DNA of 64,000 nucleotides. Source: Scenedesmus sp. ARA3. Its lineage: Eukaryota > Chlorophyta > Chlorophyceae > Sphaeropleales > Scenedesmaceae. The stretch is from assembly GCA_004335835.1 (NCBI GenBank), contig RWJK01001798.1, forward strand, positions 1-64,000. Direction: 5' to 3'. The position numbers and the translations under genes are program-made. This document shows, one piece after another, positions 1 to 13,816 of this stretch. The notes under the pieces were generated by a model. The model saw only the letters and a list, made by a program, of their open reading frames with translations. It did not search any database and was not told the origin of the DNA. How positions within the stretch are numbered: the stretch's first letter is position 1; each line of letters opens with the position of its first letter.

Positions 1-265
1 GCGTGGCAGTGCACTGGCTGGCAGTGAACGGCGTGCAGCGTCCTCAGTTGCTTTCTCTGAGCCTTACAAATGCTGCCGCTGCTCCTACTGCTGCTGCTGC
101 TGCTGTTGTTGCAGCTCATTGAAGCCCCACTTCCTAAGCTACCTCGCGAAGCTGGTGTTGCAGTGCACTGGCTGGCAGTGAACGGCGTGCAGCGTCATCA
201 GTTGCTTTCTCTGAGCCTTACGAATGCTGCTGGTGCTGCTGCTGCCGCTGCTGCTGCTCTTGCAG
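1..265 (+). repeat. TAF6 acceptor-side echoes of the [11 protein letters not shown] exon
   Basis: The stretch CAGTGCACTGGCTGGCAGTG occurs at 7, 161 and 312, a period of 151-154 bases. The third copy runs on into the intact exon (266-461). The first two end in CAG and then leave the exon sequence at the same point (TTGCTTTCTCTGAGCC), so they are intronic copies of the exon start with a CTG-rich acceptor. Confidence 0.85.
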
Positions 266-3200
266 CTCATTGAAGCCCCGCTTCCCAAGCTGCCTCGCGA
301 AGCTGGTGTTGCAGTGCACTGGCTGGCAGTGAACGGCGTGCAGCCTGACCTGCCAGAGAACACTCCGTTGCAGCAGCCGCCGCCAAAGCGGCAGAAGATC
401 GGCAGCAGGCAAGGCGGCGCAGCAGGACAAGAGGGCCTGCCGGGAGCAGGTGCTGCTGCAGGTGGGTGCGACATATGGTTGCCACTTGTTATTTGTTAGG
501 TTTATTGCTAGAAGCTGAGCAGTTGGCACGGTGCAGCAGCAGGGGATGGGGCTGCAGCTGCAAAGGATGCAGATATGGCGTGCAGTTTGACCTGCCTTGG
601 AACACCCCACTGGAGCAGCCGCCGCCAAAGCGCCAGAAGCTGGGCAGCCGGCAGGGCGGCGCAGCAGGGACTCAGGGCCTGCCTGGAGCAGGTGCAGCTG
701 CAGGTGAGGCAGCTGCTAGGGATGTAGGCTAGGGATTTTAGTGGCGCCAATGTCTTTCTCGATAGTCGGTTTTAGTGGCGCCAATGTCTTTCTCAATAGT
801 CGGTCACCAGAGCAGAGCAGCAGTGATTCAGGGCCTGCCAGGGCCAGGTGCAGCTGCAGGTGCGGCAGGTGTTGCACGGGTTGGTACTGTTTGCGTTCGT
901 CAACACCAGCAACTGCCAGATCTGTCGATTGTGCCGCCTTCCATTAGTTTATATTGCAAACCTCCTGTACTCAGCACGACGTGCTTGCTGCTTGTCTGTA
1001 GGTGCAGACAGCCATCTCACCGCACCAGGCCTGGCAGCAGCAGCGGCAGCCAGCGGCAGCGGCGCTGCGGCAAATGCAGCTGCTGCAGCAGCAGCAGGCG
1101 GTGCTGGCGCCGGCCACCGCAACTTGCCGGGTCAGGGGGTCAACCCCCGTGCTGCAGCAGCCAATGCATCAGTGGCCTTGCAGCTTCCGCTGCGGCATGC
1201 TGTCAGCAGGGAGCTTCAAGTATATTTTGACAAGATTGTGGGCTTGTTACTAACACCTCCTCCTCCCCCAACCCCAACAGCAGCAGCAGCAGCAGGGTTA
1301 GGCGGCAGCAGCAGCAGGGGCGGCCACGGCGGTCAAGCGCACGGCGGCTTTCGAGGATCAGCAGCAGCAGTGGGTGCTGCGGAGAAGCATGCCGCACTTC
1401 TGCGGGGTGCATTTGCAAGCGTAGCAGCTGATCCCGGGCTGCATGCCCTGGTGCCTTACTTTACAGCATTCATTGCTGATGGAGTGGTGCAGGATCTGGA
1501 GCACATCTGGCTGCTAGAGCGGTTGCTGCAGCTGGCAGCAGCACTGCTGGCCAACCGTGCGGTGCATTTGGAGCACTACCTGCAGCAGCTGCTGCCGGCG
1601 GTGGTGACCTGCCTCGTCACGCGTACGCTAGGTGAGAAGTGAGGTGCAGCTGGGTGAATCAACTGGTGCTGTGGGTGCTAGGTGCACAGCCAGGAGAACA
1701 GCATCTAGTGGAAGATAGCGTTGCGCGTGCAAAAGTGTTCGTCGGTATTGCTGCACTTTTTGTAGCATGCTGCTGTGGCTAGAGCGGCTGTTGCAGCTGG
1801 CAGCAGCAGCTGCTGCCGGCGGTGGTGACCTGCCTGGTCACGCGCACACTAGGTGAGAAGTGAGCGGCAGCTGGGTGAAGCACCTGGTGTTGTGGGGCCT
1901 AGCAGTACAGGCAGGACACCAGCATTAAGTAGCACGTGCGTTGCGTGTGCCGAACTGTTGTTCTGTACTGCTGCACTCTGTACCATCGTATCATGGTGCA
2001 TTGCTCAGTGTCGCGTCGCTGCTCCCTGCTGAGCTCTGTGCTGGCCCCATCTTGCTTTGTGCTGACCAGTGCATAACAATAATACAAGTTGTTTGTGCTG
2101 CCGCAAGCACGCACCCCCCGGAAGACCACTGGGGCCTGCGCCGCTACTGATGCCACCGGCAGCACTGCTGCTCTGCGCTTTACAACATTGCGCTTTATGC
2201 TGTGCTCTGGGCCGCTGCTGACCGCTGCTGCAGGCGCCCACTCCACCTTGGCCTGCGGCGCCGCGCTGCTGCGCTGCTGGAGTCAACCTGCTCACACTTA
2301 CAACATCATATGCTGTGTTTTGACCGGTGCTGCTGCAGGCGCGCACCCCTTGGAGGACCACTGGGGCCTGTGGCGCCGCGCTGCTGTGCTGCTGGCGTCC
2401 ATCTGCGCTGCATTTGATGACCTTTGTTTTTGGTCTGCGGTGCGGCAGGGGCCCACCCTTAAGAAGACCACTGGGGCCTGCGCCGCCGCGCTGCTGCGCT
2501 GCTGGCATCCATCTTCTTGCAGTTTTCACAGCATTTGCTGTGTTTTGACTGGCGTTGCTGCAGGGGCCCACCCGTTGGAAGACCACTGGGGCCTGCGGCG
2601 CCGCGCTGCTGCGCTGCTGGCGTCCATCTGCGCCGCCTTTGCTGCGCCGCACCACAACCTGGCTCCACGGCTGTGCCGAGTGCTGGCAGGGGCCTGGTTG
2701 GACCCTGGCAAGAGTCTAAGCAGCAAGTATGGCGCCGTGGTGGGGCTGCAGGTGTGTAATTCTTTTGGTTTGGCTTGTGTGCAGCGCGTGTGTTAGTGTG
2801 ATGGGTTTGCGGTTCTGCCGGGTCTTGGCAGGGCCCTGGCCAGCATGTATGGCGCCGTGGCGGGGCTGCAGGTGCGCTGCTGGAGCGTTTCCGCCGTATG
2901 TTGTTGTGCATGATTAGGCCTGCTGCCGCTGCTGCTGGCAGGGGCCTGGCTGGACCCGGGACAGAGCCTCAGCAGCAAGTGTGGCGTGGTGGTAGGGCTG
3001 CAGGTGCGCTGCTTGAGTAGAAATGGGTTCTTTGTGGTCTGCTGCTGCTGCTGGTTTGCTGGTGGGGGCGTGGCTGGACCCCAAGAAGAGCCTCAGCAGC
3101 AAGTAGCGGAGCAGTGGTGGGGCCGCAGGTGTGTGGTTCGTTGTGATGTGGCTGCAGCAAACAGGTGTTGCAACGAACTGTGTGTGCTGATGCTGCTTTG

Positions 3201-4454
3201 ATGCCTGCAGGCGCCGGCCCCCAGGAGTCCTGCTGCTGCTGTTGCTGCTGCTGCCTGCTGTAGTGTGGCTGCCACAAATCGGGTGTTTTGCAACAAACTG
3301 TATGCGTGTGCGCATCTGCTTCTGCTGTCCCTTCAGGCGCTGGGCCCTCAGGTTGTTTGCACGCTGCTCATATCACACCTTGAGCCCTTCATGAGTGCCA
3401 GCCTCATTTTCCGTACATGCTGTTGTGCAGGTGCTGCGCTGGCGCTGGGCCCTTGGATGGTCTCCTGTTTGCTGCTGCTGCTGCTGCTGCTGCTGTTTGT
3501 TCTAGTCTGGCTGCAGCATGTTTTGTGTATTGCATCAACCTGTGTGGGTGTGCATTTGCTGCTGCGCAGGCGCTGGGGCCTCAGGTTGTCCGCACGCTGC
3601 TCATCCCGCACCTGGAGCCATTTATGAGTGCCAGCCTCTTCCCTGCAATGGCTGACGAGCCAGCAGCAGCAGCAGCAGCAGCAGACAGCGACAAACCCTT
3701 GCCAGACGGCAGCAGCAGCACCCAGGAGCAGCAGCAGAAGCAGCTGCAGGAGCAGCAGCAGAAGAAGCTGCAGGAGCAGCAGCAGAAGCAGCTGCAGGAG
3801 CAGCAGCAGCGGCGCGAGGCGTGGCAGGTCTATGGCGCATTGCTGTCTGCTGCTGGCAGTGCGATGTATGACCTGTTGATTGGGCAGTTGCAGGGGCAGC
3901 TGCCAATGCATCTGCTGCTGGCGCGGCGCAGTAGGCCTGATATGGAATGGGAAAGCAATCCGCTGTGTCAGCAGGTGCTGAAGGCGGTGAGGGGTCCTGG
4001 GGTGGGGCAGGGGGTGGTACAGCAGGGCAATGGGCAGCAGCAGCAGCAGCAGGCTGTGGATGGTGGAGGTGCAGCAGTAGATGCTGCTGCTGATGGGAGC
4101 GGCGCAGGAGGCGTGAATGGGAGGATCGCTAGCACTGGGGGTCAAGATGCAGCAGCAGCAGCAGCAGCAGCAGGTGCACCAAGCAGTGGTGGCCAGCCGC
4201 AGCAGCAGCAGCAGCAGCAGCAGCGCCCACTGGTGGGCGGAGGGCCTGCAGCAGCTGCTGCGCGTAAGCGTGCCGCTGCTGGCAGCAGCAGCTGCAGCCA
4301 GCAGCAGCAGCGGCCGTCTATTGCGGAGGTGCTAGGGGATGCTTGGAAAGAGGACAGTGATGTGAATGCGACGCTTGGTGCGCTGCTGCACCTGTTTGGG
4401 GAGGATCTGCTGGCATCGCTGCCGCTGCCGCAGCTAGCCGCTGTGTCAATCTAG
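1..4454 (+). CDS. TAF6: TAF6, TFIID/SAGA subunit, C-terminal part (5' end outside window)
   Basis: This encodes the TATA-box-binding-protein-associated factor 6, a nuclear subunit of TFIID (and SAGA in other organisms). Four exons join in phase: 266-461, 1002-1631, 2564-2751 and 3570-4454. Exon 1 carries the linker [20 protein letters not shown]. Exon 2 carries the start of the HEAT domain ([49 protein letters not shown]). Exon 3 has [19 protein letters not shown] and [12 protein letters not shown], and exon 4 has [17 protein letters not shown] and [15 protein letters not shown]. All match the family in order. Unusual points are a Pro/Ala/Gly-rich insert after FDKI, Gln-rich repeats (EQQQKQLQ) before REAWQVYG and a long low-complexity tail. 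The histone-fold N-terminus lies upstream of the window. Introns of 540, 932 and 818 bases are largely filled with copies of exon edges. Family assignment is firm; alternative use of duplicated exons is unknown. Confidence 0.93.
570..868 (+). repeat. TAF6 donor-side echo of exon 266-461, possibly an open alternative exon
   Basis: Bases 570-706 repeat the second half of exon 266-461 ([27 protein letters not shown]) with an open frame and a donor GTGAGG that looks stronger than the intact exon's GTGGGT. A shorter third copy of the end ([10 protein letters not shown]) lies at about 826-868. Confidence 0.8.
741..806 (+). repeat. 33-bp tandem duplication in TAF6 intron 1
   Basis: The sequence TAGTGGCGCCAATGTCTTTC and the following bases occur twice in direct succession, differing by one base (CTCGATAG against CTCAATAG). 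This is a recent short duplication inside an intron. Confidence 0.9.
1774..1990 (+). repeat. TAF6 donor-side echo of exon 1002-1631
   Basis: Bases 1774-1852 repeat the end of exon 2 ([11 protein letters not shown], then [16 protein letters not shown]) with an internal deletion that breaks the frame. The donor GTGAGAAGTGAG and about 120 bases of the following intron are repeated too, giving a 221-base unit measured from donor to donor (1632 to 1853). Confidence 0.88.
2100..2515 (+). repeat. TAF6 acceptor-side echoes: four decayed copies of the EDHWGL exon start
   Basis: Copies begin near 2104, 2226, 2336 and 2449, and the intact exon starts at 2564, so spacing is about 110-122 bases. All keep a CAGG-type acceptor context and CCACTGGGGCCTG or a derivative. 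The 2449 copy has an in-frame TAA just before EDHWGL. The 2104 and 2226 copies have lost bases and frame. The 2336 copy is open for about 25 codons. Confidence 0.9.
2800..3130 (+). repeat. TAF6 donor-side echoes of exon 2564-2751 (three copies)
   Basis: Copies of the exon end ([21 protein letters not shown] in the intact exon) lie at about 2815-2870, 2935-3002 and 3062-3128, each ending in GCAG followed by a GT donor (GTGCGC, GTGCGC, GTGTGT). The first has an internal deletion, the second is open and the third has a TAG where Tyr should be. Confidence 0.88.
3200..3465 (+). repeat. TAF6 acceptor-side echoes of the ALGPQVV exon
   Basis: A near-complete copy at 3338-3410 reads [18 protein letters not shown], and shorter remnants sit near 3207-3225 and 3427-3460. 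They precede the intact exon that starts at 3570. Confidence 0.82.
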
Positions 4455-5067
4455 GTGGCTGGCGGTGGCTATGCATGCGGTGTCTGAGGCAGGTTTTGCG
4501 TTTTACAGCAAACACGGTTCCTGTTTGAGGTGGTGCCCAGCTGGTCTGCACTTTTGTCATGTGATGGGCGTTTGAAAATATCGTCCTGATGTGGCACAAC
4601 ATCAAGGTGCAGCCTCATTCCTAGCTGGTTTCAGGCAGTCACGCTGCTGGTTGGGACTAAAACGACAATCGCAAGTTCGACTGCACCGCTGATTCTTGGA
4701 TTGATGGTCGTCTGATCGCACAGTGGCGGTAGTCGACGAGCTGGACACGTGGCACCTCGCTGGGTGTCACTAGTTACAAAACACATGGCAAACCAAGCCT
4801 GATCGTGCAGCCTGTTGGTGCACTTTGACTATCATTAACACGGTTCAGCGAGCCCTATACTCAGTGCACCAGCTTTTCATGTGTACCTGTAATGAGCAAG
4901 TCTGGCGTCGGTGCTGTGCCTCTCCGTTGATGCAACTGCGTTAGGGGACGATGCTGGTATGATTTATGAGTTACTTCAATCGAACAGAACAGACGATATG
5001 CTGACAACGGGGCTGCAGAGCGTGGCACAGCAGCAGCAGTGCAGGCAGCAGTAGCAGTGCCTGCACA
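4455..5067 (+). other. Intergenic: TAF6 3' flank and MYND gene upstream region
   Basis: No coding signal is seen. TGTAA at 4889-4893, 435 bases past the TAF6 stop, matches the usual chlorophycean polyadenylation signal, which makes it a plausible transcript end. About 175 bases then separate it from the next start codon. Confidence 0.35.
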
Positions 5068-9917
<4,850 letters not shown>

Positions 9918-10480
9918 TTCGACCCAGCAGCTAGTCAATGTGGCAGCTGCGGCAGCATCACAGGCAGAGACAGCCGCAGCAGCAGCACTCAACCAGCCAT
10001 CAACGCAGCAGCCAGCCATCAAACATAGTTAGAGGATTTGCAGGTGCTCAGCAGCAGCAGCAGCAGCTTCAAGGCTTATGCAGGTGTCTACATAAGCGTT
10101 TGCACGTGGTTTGCATTATGATTGCAGCGCCTGCAGCATCTATTGTGGCACTGCTGAACTTTTGCACTCCAACCGGCTGCGATGCGGTTTGTTATGTTGC
10201 TGAGTGGCTACGAAAGCAGCGACATGTTCGTTGCGACTTCAACTACACGCACTGGTTGGAAGCTCTTGATATTGATGTCATGTTCACTCGTCATAATCCC
10301 AGATCACGAGGAGTGGCAGCATTTCTGCGCATGCAGATGCAGCACCAGGTGCTGGCGCTGTTGGCACTGATGTTGCCTGCATCTATCCTGGCGTAGCCTA
10401 CTGCTGCAGCTCTTTGCTCCATTGCTGCACTTGTTTGCTGCTTCGTAACACAGACGATGAGTTACGCCCACCGTGCTGAA

Positions 10481-10930
10481 TTAGGCTGTGCTTGCTGCAG
10501 ACCAACCTGAGGAAGCGCTGAGCCAGAGTGCAATAGAGGGAAGCATGCCCGGTGAGCCGCTGCCAGTTGCTTCTGCGTTGGCCAGCTGCTGCCCCCGTAA
10601 TTGCAGGCACAACAAGTCTGGCTGCTTCTGCAGCCAGGCCAGCAGCCGCGCGAGTGTTGCCACTGGCTGCGTAGCAAAGGCGGCATGCAGCAGAGACTGC
10701 TCGAAGGCCCTAGCAGCCCCTCTTTGCGTGCATCTGCACACGCCTGCTCTGCTCGGTCTTGTTGCTTCCAGGTGACCGATGCACTCGCTGCCTGAGTAGA
10801 ATGTGTCTACTGCCTGTTCTTCTCTGAATCTGTGCGTGAGCGGCCGCGCCAGCAGCTTGGCGTGTGCTGGCTGCTTCCAGTAACTGCTCAGCTCAACAGC
10901 TGCGGCAGCGCAGCGGGTGACCAGCTGCTG
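10481..10930 (-). pseudogene. Truncated inverted paralogue of the MYND gene N-terminal exon
   Basis: On the minus strand KQPAHAKLLARPLTHRF, then LLHAAFATQPVATLARLLAW and LQKQPDLL, align with AQPAHAKLLAKPLPFRY, LLQATFTHQPVVPLARLLVW and LQKRPDLL of the plus-strand gene at about 5530-5810. The similarity ends at a TAA (10483-10481), where the plus copy stays open (STA-stop against TTAQHSK). No later exons or MYND finger follow toward 9917. Upstream, the frame runs through an alanine run encoded by a CTG-type repeat, so the start is undefined. Either this is a pseudogene, or it is the first exon of a diverged family member that I cannot complete. Confidence 0.65.
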
Positions 10931-11059
10931 AGAGGTGGCGGGCGACAATGTAGACACAGGAGGCAGCAGCACGGCAGCATTGCAGTGTTTGAGCACGTTG
11001 GGTGCTCCTGAGCTGCTGTCTGGAGCGCGAGCAGCTGGTGGTGCTGGACTCGTTGTTGC

Positions 11060-11095
11060 TACTGCTGCTGCTGCTGCTGCCGCTGCTGCTGCTGC

Positions 11096-11152
<57 letters not shown>
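11060..11152. repeat. (CTG)n-rich run
   Basis: A run of mostly CTG with some CCG units reads as Leu or Ala on the plus strand and Ala or Ser on the minus strand. It lies upstream of the inverted MYND-like fragment. Confidence 0.9.
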
Positions 11153-11229
11153 AAAGCACATTCCATGTGAAAACATTGGAGATACGCAATTCACTCCTAG
11201 TTGAGCAAGCACACTAGGTGCTAGCACTC

Positions 11230-12577
11230 AGCTGATCAGCACACGAGTGCGGAAGGACACAGCATGCAGCACAACCTGCTGCCGATGTTTGGCTGCACAT
11301 CAGCTCACCACATCAAGACTTGGTTCAGATGTATTGGAATCAAAAACAGCTTCAGCTTTGTGGTCCAGAGCAGTGCTTGCAGGCTCCGGCTGGTTGCCCT
11401 GCTGCTGCATTGCGGACTCACTGCTGCTGTGCCGTAGACTGCTCTGCGATCCCGTCGCTGGCGCTGCAACTTATTCCACGACAATCATACCAAGTAATTT
11501 CCACAACTTCAGTGCGTTTACTGACACAGTGCCTCAGCGGGAAGCCTACGTCATGGGAATTGAAGTGCTGCGGAGGATGTACTCAAGGACATGCAAACCT
11601 GGCTCCTGTACTTAACCTCACAAGAAAGATGCTGAGAACGCGAGTGCGAGGTGCCAGTGGGGTCACGATCTGGGCATGCAGCAGGTATAAAGGGTCGTTG
11701 ATGAGGTGGTTCACCGTACTGATTCAAGTGCGGAGCCCCATGTTGCGCAACAGCCTATCAATGAGGATGCTGTACTTGATAGGACCGTTTGTGGCTAGTT
11801 CAACGGGCTAAGATCTGAAGCCTTGGATAACGTGACGGGCGGTCCGGGCCGGCAGCCCAAGACAACACACTGGCAGTGTTCGGCATTGCCAGCAGATGGT
11901 GATGCGGGTGTGATCCTTGCTGTGCAAATACGCACTGAGCACCACAACGTTTAAGGAGCCGCTTGTTGAACACATCATCTTCGGCATGGCTCCAGCTGTT
12001 CATGAACAGCCTGTTGTGAGCAGCCTGCTGTGGCTCAGCCTCAGGCGGCCTGTTGTGTTGCGCATGTGTCCTCTCACATGCGCCAACGCTTTGCAAACAG
12101 CCCCTGTGCCTGCCGTCACGCGCATGTCACCAAGTACCTTGCTGCTGTGCCTGCAGGCTAGCTTCACAGGTATGCAATGCAGTGCAGTAAACGCGCCTCC
12201 ATGGATCCAGTGCCTGCAGTACTGTGCGTCAGGACCTTGGTGGTGCGAACTCTTAGTAGCCCGCATATTCATTCGGCACCGCTGAACTGCCATTTAACGT
12301 CGATATTACGTTATTTTTGCAGAGGAGTCCGTGCATAAGCAGTGCTGCAGCGTCAGGAACATGAGCAGAAGTGGTTTTGACAGGCATTCCCCCGAGATGC
12401 ATGGATGCATCGTGCTCGCAACCAAAGCATCAATTGTGCTTACAATCAAACGTCTTGAACTTGACATCAACCTGAAACAAACTGCGTTCAACTTGCGACA
12501 GCAGCACCCGCAAGCTGGTGGCTCAACTCGGCGGTAAACACCCTTCAGCAACCAAAACAAGCTTCTAAACTATCATT
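11230..12577. other. Intergenic, no gene seen
   Basis: Short open frames occur on both strands, but none has a recognisable domain, a consistent splice structure or a strong start. The last few hundred bases probably hold the promoter and 5' leader of the gene starting at 12578. Confidence 0.5.
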
Positions 12578-12918
12578 ATGAACCTATTCACGGAAGCACG
12601 GATCACCATAATCGCTGTACTTCTCATGCTGAGCTTGTCGTACGCCGAGAGTGCCAAGCCCCTACCTGCGCCGGCCAGATCGCCCTCTCCTTCCCCTAAA
12701 CCATCGCCAAAACCGTCACCGTCGCCGTCACCCAGCCCTAAGCCCAGCCCATCTCCCTCGCCTTCACCATCGCCCAGCCCATCACCCAGCCCGTCACCCA
12801 GCCCATCACCCAGCCCATCACCTAGTCCATCACCCAGCCCCAGCCCTTCCCCTAGCCCATCCCCCTCACCCAGCCCCAGCCCATCACCCAGGTAATGGCG
12901 TGCATGATGGCCTGAGGC

Positions 12919-12971
<53 letters not shown>

Positions 12972-13777
12972 AGCAGCAGTGCTGCCAGTGCTGCTGCTGC
13001 TCAGCAGTAGTGCTGGTAGCGCTGCTGCTGCTCAACAGCAGTGCTGGCAGCTCTGCTGCTGGTGCTGCTGCCTGCAACGCGACTTTCAGCAGCAGACCTT
13101 GCAGGCTGTGGCAAGGAGCAGCTGCTCTGCTTGCATGCGGCAGGTGTACAAGCAGCAGCATGCCCCATGCACCATATGCCGGTTCTATCGTGCAAGTTTC
13201 CACCTTTCTGTATCCTGCCCTTCTGCTAACACGTACTGCCCTATACCTGACATGTATCGCCTTTCGAACCAACATGTACTGCCTTATCCCTTTGCTTGTA
13301 CTGCCGGCCCATCCATGCAGCCCGAGTCCCGCAAACAATCCCATCTATTCCACTCTATGGGGTGCTGACGGCTCTAACCCTAGCCCTCGCCTGCTGGACT
13401 TCTCCTATGCCGGATACCGCCAAGGGCAACCCATCCCTGAAAACATAAGCATAAAGAGCTCAGTGACAGACTTTGGAGCCGCAGGGGACGGTGTCACTGA
13501 TGACACTGCGGCTGTCCGAGCTGCCATTGCTGCCACAAACTGCACTGCGGGGGCGCCGTGTGCTTTGTACTTCCCACCTGGCAGGTGAATCGCAAGTATA
13601 AGTTCTACTATAGTAAAGCAGCGCAATGCAAAGGTAGGTATGGTGTGCTGGTGATGCAAAGACATAACAACCAAGTGTGCCATGAGCGATGTGATGTCTG
13701 TGCATGCTGCTTTCGTGTGAATACTGTGGTTGCCATTCCACCATGCTCCTGACTCCACCACATGTGCTGCTGCCGCC

Positions 13778-13816
<39 letters not shown>

